From Microlunatus antarcticus (lineage in GTDB: Bacteria; Actinomycetota; Actinomycetes; Propionibacteriales; Propionibacteriaceae), in the NCBI RefSeq assembly GCF_014193425.1, contig NZ_JACHZG010000001.1, positions 1,674,001 to 1,738,000 on the forward strand: 64,000 bases of DNA, given 5' to 3'. The first letter of the stretch is position 1, and every line of letters starts with the position of its first letter. Of this stretch, positions 47,881 through 55,818 are shown piece after piece. The position numbers were made by a program, and so were the translations under genes. Under the pieces are notes generated by a model that searched no databases, was not told the DNA's origin, and saw only the letters and a list, made by a program, of their open reading frames with translations.

Positions 47881-50553
47881 GTGCCCGTCGGAACCGCTTC
47901 TGTGGAGCTGGACGAGGACCCGCCCGGCTACCCGCGGGGGTGGGAGGCCGACGTCCTGCTCGCGGACGGCGGCACGGCGCGCCTGCGCCCGATCCGGCCG
48001 TCGGACGCCGCTCTGCTCGTCGCCTTCTACGACCGGGTGTCGCCGGAGTCGAAGTACCTGCGGTTCTTCGCCCCCTACCCGCGGCTGAGCCGGCGTGACG
48101 TCAAGCGCTTCACCGAGGTGGACTACGTCGACCGGGTGGCGCTGATCCTGACGCTGGGCGGCGAGATGATCGGCGTCGGGCGCTGGGACCGGCTGGAGGA
48201 GGGCTCGAGGTCGGGCAAGGCGGAGATCGCCTTCCTCGTCGAGGACGCCCACCAGGGCCGCGGCGTCGCGCAGCTCCTGCTCGAGCACCTGGCCGAGGCC
48301 GCCCGGGAACGGGGCATCACCGGCTTCGTGGCCGAGGTCCTGCCCGAGAACCGGCGGATGGCCCAGGTCTTCGCCGACGCCGGCTACCGCGTGCGCAAGG
48401 GCGTGGAGGACGGCGTGCTGGTCGTCGAGTTCCCGATCCTGCCGACCGACACCTCTGTGGGCGTCATGGAACGTCGCGAGCACCGGGCGGAGTCCGCCTC
48501 CGTACGCCGTCTGCTGAGCCCGGAGCGGGTCGTCGTCTACGGCAAGGGCGACCGCGTGCGCGGGGTCGTCGACTCGATGCTGCGCGGCGGGTTCCGCGGC
48601 GAGGTGCTGGCGGTCACCTCCGACGGCTCCGACGTCCCCGGGGTCGCGAACGCCCCCTCGATCGGCGAGGTGCCCGGGAACCTCGACCTCGCCGTCGTCT
48701 CCATCGGGATCGCCGACCTGGGCTCGGTCGTCATCGACACGGCGCACAAGGGCGCCCACGGGCTCGTCGTGCTCACCGGCTCGGACTTCGGGCCGCAGGA
48801 GAACCGGCTGCTCGTCCAGCTCGCCCGGGCGTACGGGGTGCGTGCGCTCGGCCCCGACGCGCTCGGCCTGATCAACACGCGGCTGGGCGCGGAGATGAAC
48901 GCGACGCCGGGCCCGATGCCGCGGACCGGCGCGGTGGGGCTGTTCTGCCAGTCCGCGGCGACCGGTGTCAGCCTGCTGAACGCGACGCTGCGCCACGACA
49001 TCGGGCTGAGCTCCTTCGTGTCGACCGGCGACTACGCCGACGTCACCGCCAACGACGTCCTGCAGTACTGGGAGGACGACGACGACACCCGGGTCTGCCT
49101 GATGTCGCTCGACTCCATCGGCAACCCGCGCAAGTTCTCCCGGATCAGCCGTCGCCTCGCCCGCCGCAAGCCCGTCGTGGCCTTCGCGCCCGGCCGGACG
49201 CACCGCTCCGAGCACCTCGGGGTGCGGGGCGGGCTCGGGCACGCCCCGGACGAGGCGATCGACGCGCTCTTCCGTCAGGCCGGGATCATGGTCACCCACC
49301 GCCGGAACGCGATGTTCGACATCGCCAAGATCGCGGCGCGGCAGCCGCTGCCGGCCGGGGAGCGTGTCCGGGTGATCGCGAACTCCACGACCCTGGCCGC
49401 CCAGCTCACGACGAGCGCGGCCGCCGCGGGCCTGCTGGTCGAGCAGCCCGCGGTCGTCCTGCCCGCGCAGTCGTCGCCCGCCGCGTTCAGCGCCGCCGCG
49501 CAGCAGGCGCTCGCGGAGGAGACCTGCGACTCGGTCCTGTGCGCCGCGGTGAACGTCTACTCCGAGGGCGTCGACCACGTCATCGCCGCGCTCGACGGCG
49601 TCGCCCGGCACGCGTCGAAGCCCCTGGTCGGGGTGTTCCTCGACTTCAACGAGCCGCTGACCTCGATGGGCCCCGACGAGCGCGGGGCGCTGCCGCGCTT
49701 CGACTCCGGGGTCGACGCCGTCCGGGCGCTGGCGGCCGTGACGGCCCACGCCCGGTGGCGCGACCGCGACCCGGGTGCGGTGCCGATGCTGGAGCTCGAC
49801 CGGGACCGCGCCCGCCGCCTCATCAACCAGGTGCTGCGGGGCACACCGCAGGGCCGCGAGCTCACCGGGGACGAGGCGACCGAGCTGCTGGCCGCGTACG
49901 GGATCGAGCTCGTGCGCCGCTACTACGTCACCAGCCTGGACGAGGCCTGCCGGGTGGCCGACTCCCTCGGCTGGGACGTCGTGCTCAAGGCGACGTCGTT
50001 GAGCGTGGGGGGACGGCCCGACCACGCCGGCGTCTACCGCAACATCGACGACCCCGAGGACATGGCGCAGGCCTGGGACGACCTGTACGAGCTGCTCGTC
50101 GCCCTCGGCCTCGGGACCGACGACGCCCTCAGCGGGGCGGAGCCCGTCGTGCAGGTGATGGCGCCGCCCGGCGTCGCGCTGGTGGTGACGAGCCGCGAGG
50201 ACGCCGCGTTCGGCCCGATCGTCTCGCTCGGTCTGGAGGGCGTCGCCTCGCAGCTCCTCGGCGACACGGTCTACCGCGTGCCGCCGCTGACCGACGTGGA
50301 CGCCGGGGCGATGGTCCGCGACCTCCGGACCGCACCGGTGCTGTTCGGGCGCAACGACAGCCCGGGCGTCGACATCGGCCGGGTGGAGGACCTGCTGCAC
50401 CGCGTCGCGCAGCTCGCCGACGAGCACCCGCAGCTGGCCTCGGTCAGCCTCAGCCCGGTCATCGCGTCGACGGGGTCGCTCGCCGTGCTGGGTGCGCGCA
50501 TCCACATCGCGCCCACGGCCGACCGCCGAGACCCGCTGGCCCGGACGCTGTGA
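47881..50553 (+). CDS. GNAT acetyltransferase fused to an ADP-forming acyl-CoA synthetase-like region (Pat-type lysine acetyltransferase)
   Basis: An 890-residue protein. Residues about 20-190 form a GNAT domain with acetyl-CoA-binding VEDAHQGRGVAQLLLEHL. Residues 205-680 are CoA-binding and CoA-ligase units (SPERVVVYGKGD; FCQSAATGVSLLN). Residues 690-885 form an ATP-grasp fold (TGDEATELLAAYGIELV). In active ADP-forming acyl-CoA synthetases a catalytic His lies in an SHTGALAG-type loop. Aligning on DALFRQAG, that position is Arg here, so synthetase activity is probably lost and the module senses acyl-CoA. The N-terminal GNAT order resembles Streptomyces PatA, which acetylates acetyl-CoA synthetase. 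Confidence 0.82.
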   Translation: MPVGTASVELDEDPPGYPRGWEADVLLADGGTARLRPIRPSDAALLVAFYDRVSPESKYLRFFAPYPRLSRRDVKRFTEVDYVDRVALILTLGGEMIGVGRWDRLEEGSRSGKAEIAFLVEDAHQGRGVAQLLLEHLAEAARERGITGFVAEVLPENRRMAQVFADAGYRVRKGVEDGVLVVEFPILPTDTSVGVMERREHRAESASVRRLLSPERVVVYGKGDRVRGVVDSMLRGGFRGEVLAVTSDGSDVPGVANAPSIGEVPGNLDLAVVSIGIADLGSVVIDTAHKGAHGLVVLTGSDFGPQENRLLVQLARAYGVRALGPDALGLINTRLGAEMNATPGPMPRTGAVGLFCQSAATGVSLLNATLRHDIGLSSFVSTGDYADVTANDVLQYWEDDDDTRVCLMSLDSIGNPRKFSRISRRLARRKPVVAFAPGRTHRSEHLGVRGGLGHAPDEAIDALFRQAGIMVTHRRNAMFDIAKIAARQPLPAGERVRVIANSTTLAAQLTTSAAAAGLLVEQPAVVLPAQSSPAAFSAAAQQALAEETCDSVLCAAVNVYSEGVDHVIAALDGVARHASKPLVGVFLDFNEPLTSMGPDERGALPRFDSGVDAVRALAAVTAHARWRDRDPGAVPMLELDRDRARRLINQVLRGTPQGRELTGDEATELLAAYGIELVRRYYVTSLDEACRVADSLGWDVVLKATSLSVGGRPDHAGVYRNIDDPEDMAQAWDDLYELLVALGLGTDDALSGAEPVVQVMAPPGVALVVTSREDAAFGPIVSLGLEGVASQLLGDTVYRVPPLTDVDAGAMVRDLRTAPVLFGRNDSPGVDIGRVEDLLHRVAQLADEHPQLASVSLSPVIASTGSLAVLGARIHIAPTADRRDPLARTL

Positions 50554-50556
50554 CCG

Positions 50557-50570
50557 ACCCCCTTCGGGGT
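50557..50570 (+). terminator. Short hairpin after the acetyltransferase gene
   Basis: ACCCC-CTTC-GGGGT starts 3 bases after the acetyltransferase stop. It is short but very stable and has no T run, so termination is plausible rather than certain. A second palindrome, ACCGCGCGGT, follows near 50580. Confidence 0.4.
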
Positions 50571-50640
50571 GCAGCGGTTCACCGCGCGGTGGGGCAGACT
50601 GGTCGCGTCCGATCGATCCCGACCCCCCGAGGATGAGCTG

Positions 50641-51420
50641 ATGACGGCAGGTAGAGGGCCCTCGGGCGAGGACCGGTCCGTGGACGAGCTGGCGGGCGAG
50701 GACAGCAGGCTCGCCGACAGCGTCAGCGCCCTGTCCTCCCTGGGCTCGCACACCATGCCGCTGCGTGAGCTCCTCACCCGGGTCGCCGGCTACGCCGTGA
50801 ACGCGATCCCGGGCGCCGACGGGGCGGGGCTCACCCTGATCGAGGACGACCGGGCCGACACCATCGTGGCGACCGCCGCCTTCGTCTCCGACGTCGACGA
50901 CGTGCAGTACGGGCTGGGGGACGGGCCCTGCATCATGGCGGCCCGCGAGGGCCGCACGGTGATGTCCGGCTCGCTCGAGGACGAGCCGCGCTGGGGTGCC
51001 TTCGGTGGTCGGGTGGCGGCCCTCGGCGTGCACAGCGTGGTGTCGCTGCCGCTGCGGCTCGGTGTTGACGTGCTGGGCGCCATGAACGTGTACGCGCGGG
51101 CCCACGACGCCTTCGACGCTCGCGCCGCCGAGCTCGGCGAGGCGTTCGCGGCCCCGGCTGCGGTCGCGGTCCAGCACGCGCAGGTGGTGGAGCAGACGCG
51201 GCGTCTCGCGGAGGAGCTGCTGGCCTCGCTGGAGACGCGGGCGTCGATCGAGCAGGCGGTGGGGGTGCTGATGGCGCGCGAGGGCATCGACGTCGACGAG
51301 GCCCGTGCCATGCTCGACGTGCTGGCGCACGAGCGCGGCGCGCCGCTCGGGGTGCTCGCGCGGGCCCTCCTCGCCGACGCCGTCCGGCGTGGGGCCGAGG
51401 GCAACGCCAGCGATCGGTGA
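50641..51420 (+). CDS. GAF-ANTAR regulator 1
   Basis: A 259-residue protein from ATG 50641, preceded by GAGGATGAG. A full GAF domain covers about residues 45-175 (AVNAIPGADGAGLTLIEDDRADTIVATAAF, VQYGLGDGPCIMAAREGRTV, VVSLPLRLGVDVLGAMNVYA). A C-terminal ANTAR domain covers 195-250 (ASIEQAVGVLMAREGIDVDEARAMLDVLAHERG). ANTAR domains bind RNA hairpins and prevent transcription termination. It is the first of five consecutive ANTAR genes and overlaps no other gene. Confidence 0.87.
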   Translation: MTAGRGPSGEDRSVDELAGEDSRLADSVSALSSLGSHTMPLRELLTRVAGYAVNAIPGADGAGLTLIEDDRADTIVATAAFVSDVDDVQYGLGDGPCIMAAREGRTVMSGSLEDEPRWGAFGGRVAALGVHSVVSLPLRLGVDVLGAMNVYARAHDAFDARAAELGEAFAAPAAVAVQHAQVVEQTRRLAEELLASLETRASIEQAVGVLMAREGIDVDEARAMLDVLAHERGAPLGVLARALLADAVRRGAEGNASDR

Positions 51421-51505
51421 GCGTTGGCGTATCCTCGGGGCCAACGACGGCCGCACGCTGGTCCGTAAGGCCGTCGGCACCCTGTCAGCACCTCAGCTCG
51501 GGCAG

Positions 51506-52198
51506 GTGACCAATCTGGTGGACGGATCCGCCGCCGGAGTCGTCGTGGAGCTGTCTGCTCAGCTGGTCGACCAGCTCGCGCTGGTCGCCCTGGGGGACGC
51601 ACGCGACGGGGACGGCCTCGTCTCCGACCTCGACGCCCTGGTGACGACGCTGCACGGGGCCGTGCCGAGCTTTCTGGGGCTCCGGCTGACCCTCGTCCAC
51701 AGCGGCCTCCCCGTCCAGGTGACGTCCCTGCTCCCCGGGTGGACCGACGGCGCGGCTGTCACGTCGCTCCGGCTGGCGCTCGCCCCGGTCTCGCGGGCCT
51801 TCGAGGCGGGCGGGGCCCTGGTTCTGTGGAGCGGCGTGCCCGGCTCGCTGGTCGACCTGGCCGCCGACCTGGGCTACGTGGTCGCGCGGGGCGGGAACGA
51901 CGCCGGGTCACCGGCGGTGGAGCTGGACCGGCACCTGCCGCCGAGCGGCATCACCTCGGGCGTCGAGGGCCTCGACGAGCTGGCGACGGTCCAACGCGCA
52001 GCCGGTCTGCTGATCTCCGCGGGCCACGACCCGGTCGCGGCCCACGAGACGCTCCGCGTCGGGGCCGCCGACCACGGCTCCAGCACGTACGAGTGGGCGG
52101 TAAGGCTGCTCGACGAGCACCGGGCCGCCCGACGCAGACCAGAGAGTGCCGGCCGCTCGCGTCCCGGCCCAGAAGGAGGGGACGACCATGACGTCTGA
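51506..52198 (+). CDS. Short-GAF ANTAR-like regulator 2
   Basis: The reading frame is open from before 51420, but no ATG occurs; GTG 51506 or GTG 51518 are the usable starts, so the N-terminus is uncertain. The protein (about 230 residues) has a reduced GAF-like sensor, with DALVTTLHGAVPSFLGLRLTLV and SLRLALAPVSRAFEAGGALVL matching, respectively, the beginning and end of the GAF domain in gene 1. A C-terminal ANTAR-like segment is LATVQRAAGLLISAGHDPVAAHETLRVGA. The end overlaps the next gene by 11 bases. Degeneration of ANTAR motifs makes RNA binding less certain. Confidence 0.6.
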   Translation: MTNLVDGSAAGVVVELSAQLVDQLALVALGDARDGDGLVSDLDALVTTLHGAVPSFLGLRLTLVHSGLPVQVTSLLPGWTDGAAVTSLRLALAPVSRAFEAGGALVLWSGVPGSLVDLAADLGYVVARGGNDAGSPAVELDRHLPPSGITSGVEGLDELATVQRAAGLLISAGHDPVAAHETLRVGAADHGSSTYEWAVRLLDEHRAARRRPESAGRSRPGPEGGDDHDV

Positions 52199-52958
52199 GG
52201 AGCTGAACCCGGAGTCGCGCTCGAGCGACCAGCGCGAGGCGGAGGACGACGACCTGGCCGCGAGTCTGCGCGGGCTCTCGGTGCTCTCCGCCGGAGCCCT
52301 GCCGCTCGAGGAGATGCTCACGCGTGTCGCCCGGTACGCGGTGCAGGCCATCCCCGGTGCCGACGGGGCCGGGCTCACCCTCATCGAGCACCACCGCGCG
52401 GACACGATCGTCATGACGGCGGAGTTCGTCGCCGAGGTCGACGCGGTGCAGTACGGCATCGGCGAGGGCCCCTGCATCAGCGCGGCGCGCGACGGGGTCA
52501 CCGTGATGTCGGGCTCGCTCGGCGGCGACACCCGCTGGCCCCGCTTCGGCGGGCGCATCGCGCGCATGGGCGTGCACAGCGCGCTGTCGCTCCCGCTCAT
52601 CGCCAGCGACGAGGTCGTCGGGGCCATGAACATCTACGCCCACGCCAAGCACGTCTTCGACGAGCGCGCCGCGGCGCTGGGCGAGCTCTTCGCCGTCCCG
52701 GCCGCGGTCACGGTGCAGAACGCCCGGGTCCTCGAGGACGCCCGGCGCCTCGCCGAACGGCTCCAGAGCGCGCTCGACGAGCGGATGGTCGTGGAGCGCG
52801 CGGTGGGGATCGTGATGAGCCGGTCGGGCATCGACGAGGACGAGGCGCTCGCCCGGCTGACGCGGCTGAGCCAGCACGAGCACGTCAAGCTCGTCGAGGT
52901 CGCCCGCACGCTCGTCGACGAGGCCGTCCGGAGGGCCCGGGCGGCACCTCACGGCTGA
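52188..52958 (+). CDS. GAF-ANTAR regulator 3
   Basis: A 256-residue protein with the excellent ribosome binding site AAGGAGGGG before ATG 52188. It is a close paralogue of gene 1: GAF (AIPGADGAGLTLIEHHRADTIVMTAEF, YGIGEGPCISAARDGVTVMSG, ALSLPLIASDEVVGAMNIYAHAKHVFD) and ANTAR (MVVERAVGIVMSRSGIDEDEALARLTRLSQHEHVKL). Canonical ANTAR residues are present, so it can be expected to bind an RNA target. It overlaps gene 2 by 11 bases, so they are co-translated. Confidence 0.87.
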   Translation: MTSEELNPESRSSDQREAEDDDLAASLRGLSVLSAGALPLEEMLTRVARYAVQAIPGADGAGLTLIEHHRADTIVMTAEFVAEVDAVQYGIGEGPCISAARDGVTVMSGSLGGDTRWPRFGGRIARMGVHSALSLPLIASDEVVGAMNIYAHAKHVFDERAAALGELFAVPAAVTVQNARVLEDARRLAERLQSALDERMVVERAVGIVMSRSGIDEDEALARLTRLSQHEHVKLVEVARTLVDEAVRRARAAPHG

Positions 52959-53197
52959 GCGGCCGGGCCCGTACGGCTGCCTCCCTTCGCTGCCGGGGGG
53001 CGGCGGGGATGCAGTCGGCGCGGCGGTATTTGACGGATCGCGGTGGAAATAGCAGGCTGACGCTGCGTGCTTGCCCACGCCGCGGGCTCGGGGGAGCGTC
53101 CTGACGCTCCTGCGACGAGATCCCGCCCGAGGAAGGCAGCCGTGGACGCCGTTGCACGTCGCACCACCGTCCGGTCATCGCGCCGCGGGGCCCGGCC
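52959..53197. promoter_or_regulatory. Intergenic promoter and leader before the fourth ANTAR gene
   Basis: This 239-base gap contains TTGACG at 53031-53036 (a -35-like hexamer) and, after a short spacer, TAGCAG (53052-53057) as a weak -10 candidate. A hairpin, GGAGCGT-CCTG-ACGCTCC, lies at about 53094-53111, and CCCGAGG follows it, as in the leaders at 53851 and 54596. The layout (promoter, hairpin, long leader) matches the other two ANTAR-region leaders in plan, not in exact sequence. Confidence 0.45.
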
Positions 53198-53785
53198 GTG
53201 ACGGCCCGTGCGCCGGACGCGGCGCAGGCCCGGTTCTCGGCCGTGCTGCTCGCCGACCTCGCGGACTGGAGCGTGCAGCTCCACGCGCGGAGCTTCACCC
53301 GGGTGTCGGTCGAGATGCTGCTGCGCGACCTCCGCCGGTCGGTGCCGTCGGCCCTCGGCTACACCCTCGCGCTGGGCGACGCCGCCGACCTGGCGCGCGT
53401 CACGATCACGGTGGCCGACGAGAAGCTCCTGCCGGCGCAGGTCGGCAGCACCATCACCTTCGCCCTGCCGGTGGTGCAGGGCACGTCCGCCACCGCGACG
53501 TTCTACGCCGCCGAGCAGCAGGCGTTCGACGAGCTCGCGGTGCTCCTCGCGGGCAGCCCGGCCTGCGGCCCCGACCGGGTCCGTCTCGACGGCGCGCCCG
53601 CGACCGACGTCGAGCCGGGCGTCGACGGGCTCGCCGACCACACGAGGATCAACTACGCCATCGGGATCCTGCTCGCCCGGGGGCTGTCCTACGAGGAGTC
53701 CCAGCGCTACCTGCACCGGCTGGCGGACCACTTCCAGACGCTCGAGGCGGCGGCGGACCACCTGCTCACGGGCGTCGGCGACTGA
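53198..53785 (+). CDS. Short-GAF ANTAR-like regulator 4
   Basis: A 195-residue protein, GTG start. It lacks the middle of a GAF domain: VLLADLADWSVQLHARSFTRVSVEMLLRDLRRSVPSALGYTL leads directly to TFALPVVQGTSATATFYAAEQQAFDELA, the counterpart of the GAF C-terminal strands and helix. The ANTAR-like end is DHTRINYAIGILLARGLSYEESQRYLHRLADHF. The next gene is a clear paralogue (about half of residues identical by eye), so this is a tandem duplication. The RNA target is unknown. Confidence 0.68.
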   Translation: MTARAPDAAQARFSAVLLADLADWSVQLHARSFTRVSVEMLLRDLRRSVPSALGYTLALGDAADLARVTITVADEKLLPAQVGSTITFALPVVQGTSATATFYAAEQQAFDELAVLLAGSPACGPDRVRLDGAPATDVEPGVDGLADHTRINYAIGILLARGLSYEESQRYLHRLADHFQTLEAAADHLLTGVGD

Positions 53786-53825
53786 GGAGCGGGGCTACGG
53801 GCGCCGAGGCCTTGGCCGGTCCGCC

Positions 53826-53939
53826 TAGCCTTCTGGGACTGCTCCCGCAGTCCTCCCGAGGCGTGGCCGCCGTACGCAGCACCGTGGCCCGACGCCGATC
53901 GGTCCCACCCCGGGCGCACCGCTCCGACAGGCCTTCCCC
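53826..53939 (+). promoter_or_regulatory. Promoter and hairpin leader of ANTAR gene 5
   Basis: TAGCCT (53826-53831) is a -10 box. The hairpin GGACTGC-TCCC-GCAGTCC (53836-53853) follows 4 bases later, so it is at the very 5' end of the mRNA. CTCCCGAGG comes next and the leader runs about 100 bases to the GTG at 53940, ending in CGCTCCGACAGGCC. The same ordered elements are found before the desaturase gene at 54567-54672. Confidence 0.55.
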
Positions 53940-54527
53940 GTGACCCCGCGTCCGCCGTCGTCGTCCTCGGCCCCGGCCCGGCTCGCCGCCGCGCTGCTCG
54001 CCGACCTCGGTGACTGGGGCGTCCACCTGGGGACCCGCAGCTTCACCCGGGTGGCGGTCGAGATGCTGCTGCGCGACCTCCGACGGATGGTCCCCTCGAC
54101 CCTCGGCTACACGCTCGTGGTCGTCGAGACCCTCGAGCTCCCCCAGGTCTCGATCACGGTCGCCGACGGCCCGCCGACGCCGGGGCAGGTGGGCGCCAGC
54201 CTCGGCTTCGACCTGCCGGTCGCGCGGGGTGCGTCGGCCGTCGCCACCTTCTTCGCCCGCGAGCAGGGCGCCTTCGACCGGCTCGCCGACCTGCTCGGGG
54301 CAGGCCTCGGGACCGGCGGCGTCCGGCTTGCGGGCAGGTCCGTCGAGGTGCTGACGCCCGGTGTCCACGGCCTGGCCGACCACACCACGGTGAACTACGC
54401 GATCGGGATCCTGCTCGAGCGGGGTCTGTCCTTCGACGAGGCGCGGCGCTACCTCGACCGGCTGGCCGGGCGCCTCGGCACGCTCCCCGGCGCCGCCGAC
54501 CACGTCCTCGCCGGCTTCACGGTCTGA
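53940..54527 (+). CDS. Short-GAF ANTAR-like regulator 5
   Basis: A 195-residue paralogue of the preceding gene. It carries the same signature SFTRVAVEMLLRDLRRMVPSTLGYTL, followed by GASLGFDLPVARGASAVATFFAREQGAFDRLADLL and the ANTAR-like DHTTVNYAIGILLERGLSFDEARRYLDRLAGRL. It begins with a low-complexity Pro/Ser/Ala stretch. GTG start at 53940. The desaturase gene follows after 124 bases, with a similar leader. It may be the direct regulator of the desaturase. Confidence 0.68.
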   Translation: MTPRPPSSSSAPARLAAALLADLGDWGVHLGTRSFTRVAVEMLLRDLRRMVPSTLGYTLVVVETLELPQVSITVADGPPTPGQVGASLGFDLPVARGASAVATFFAREQGAFDRLADLLGAGLGTGGVRLAGRSVEVLTPGVHGLADHTTVNYAIGILLERGLSFDEARRYLDRLAGRLGTLPGAADHVLAGFTV

Positions 54528-54566
54528 GGCGCTCGCGTCGCACCGGGCGTTCTTGCTGCGCTCCTA

Positions 54567-54672
54567 TAGCCTCGCCGGACTGCTCTCGCAGTCGTCCTGA
54601 GGCAGGGCCCCCGTCCGACCGCGGTCCGCGTCGCTCGGCTCCTCTCCAGGTATGTCGCTCCGACAGGCCCCT
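54567..54672 (+). promoter_or_regulatory. Promoter and hairpin leader of the desaturase gene
   Basis: TATAGCCT (54565-54572) contains a -10 box TAGCCT. GGACTGC-TCTC-GCAGTC (54577-54593) is a hairpin of nearly the same sequence as at 53836. CCTGAGG follows, then CGCTCCGACAGGCC at 54656-54669, shared with the preceding leader. The start is ATG 54652 or GTG 54673; the alignment with leader 5 places the latter at the same position. A possible ANTAR-type leader; no canonical AxxGxx dual hexaloop is evident. Confidence 0.55.
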
Positions 54673-55776
54673 GTGACCTCCCTCGCCATCCCCCCTGCCC
54701 CCTCGTCGTCCCGCGCCGGCGACCGAGCCGCCCGGACGACCAGCAGCTTCACCGCGCTGACGCGCCAGGTGCACGAGCTCGGTCTGATGCGCCGCCGCTA
54801 CGGCTACTACTGGACCAAGCTGGTCGGTGCCACCGTGCTCCTCGCCGCCTGGGCCGTGGGCTTCGTCCACCTCGGGGACACCTGGTGGCAGCTGGCGTCG
54901 GCGGTCGTGCTCGCCGTGCTCGTCACGCAGGTGGCGTTCCTGGGCCACGACGCCGCGCACCGCCAGATCTTCGTCTCCGGGCGCTGGAACGACTGGGCCA
55001 GCCTCGTCGTGGCCGACCTGTTCGTGGGGATCAGCTACGGCTGGTGGCAGAGCAAGCACACCCGGCACCACGCCAACCCGAACAAGGACGGCTACGACCC
55101 CGACATCGCGCTGGGGGCGGTGGCCATCACGCCGACGCAGGCGAACCGGCACCAGAGCCCGGTGCTGCGCTGGCTGGTCGCCCACCAGGGCTGGTACTTC
55201 TTCCCGCTGCTGCTCCTGGAGGGCCTGTCCCTGCACGTGGAGGCGGTCAAGCGCGTGACGAGCCGTACGCCGGTCCAGCGCCGCTGGGTCGAGGCGGCCT
55301 TCCTCCTCGTGCGCCTGGGCGGGCTGCTCGCCCTCGTCCTCGTCGTCCTGCCGCTGCCCAAGGCCGCCGCGTTCCTGGGCGTCGAGCTCGGGGTCTTCGG
55401 GCTCTACATGGGCGCCACGTTCGCCCCGAACCACATCGGCATGCCCCTGGTCTCGCCGCGGCTCAAGCTCGACTTCCTGCGGCGCCAGGTGCTGACCAGC
55501 CGCAACATCAGCGGCGGCCGCTGGGTGTCGGTCCTGATGGGCGGGCTGAACCACCAGGTCGAGCACCACCTCTTCCCGTCCATGGCCCGTCCGCACCTGC
55601 GCCGGCTCGCCCCGCTGGTCGCCGCACACTGCGCGGCGGAAGGGGTCCCGTACACGCAGACGACGCTCCTGCAGAGCTACCGGCAGGTCGTCGTCTACCT
55701 GAACACGGTCGGGCTCAAGGGGCGCGACCCGTTCCTCTGCCCCCTCGTCGCGCAGCGGCGGGCGCTGCAGCCGTAG
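54652..55776 (+). CDS. Membrane fatty-acid desaturase
   Basis: A 374-residue protein (367 if GTG 54673 is used, which the shared leader favours). The three histidine boxes are complete: HDAAH (near residue 105), HTRHH (near 139) and HQVEHH (near 303), forming the di-iron site. Four predicted helices surround them. It inserts a cis double bond into a membrane lipid or acyl-CoA with O2 and reductant; the layout resembles DesA3-type acyl-CoA desaturases. Its leader is shared with the preceding ANTAR gene, so membrane fluidity may be the controlled output of the block. Confidence 0.85.
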   Translation: MSLRQAPVTSLAIPPAPSSSRAGDRAARTTSSFTALTRQVHELGLMRRRYGYYWTKLVGATVLLAAWAVGFVHLGDTWWQLASAVVLAVLVTQVAFLGHDAAHRQIFVSGRWNDWASLVVADLFVGISYGWWQSKHTRHHANPNKDGYDPDIALGAVAITPTQANRHQSPVLRWLVAHQGWYFFPLLLLEGLSLHVEAVKRVTSRTPVQRRWVEAAFLLVRLGGLLALVLVVLPLPKAAAFLGVELGVFGLYMGATFAPNHIGMPLVSPRLKLDFLRRQVLTSRNISGGRWVSVLMGGLNHQVEHHLFPSMARPHLRRLAPLVAAHCAAEGVPYTQTTLLQSYRQVVVYLNTVGLKGRDPFLCPLVAQRRALQP

Positions 55777-55805
55777 GAGTGGGACGGCGGACCGCGTCGG
55801 GCGAA

Positions 55806-55811
55806 TAGGGT
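55806..55811 (+). promoter_or_regulatory. -10 box TAGGGT of the DUF5998 gene
   Basis: TAGGGT ends 7 bases before the ATG at 55819. As with parE, this spacing marks a leaderless transcript. No ribosome binding site is seen. Confidence 0.5.
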
Positions 55812-55818
55812 GGGCCGC

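Noticed and set aside
47800-51480. 1226-codon minus-strand frame
   Set aside because: Antisense shadow of the acetyltransferase and the first ANTAR gene. Its composition is unlike protein and it crosses several real gene ends.
53836-53853. Canonical ANTAR dual-hexaloop RNA
   Set aside because: The stem closes on a tetraloop (TCCC), and read as a hexaloop (CTCCCG) it lacks the A1/G4 pattern; only one hairpin is obvious. Kept as a leader hairpin instead.
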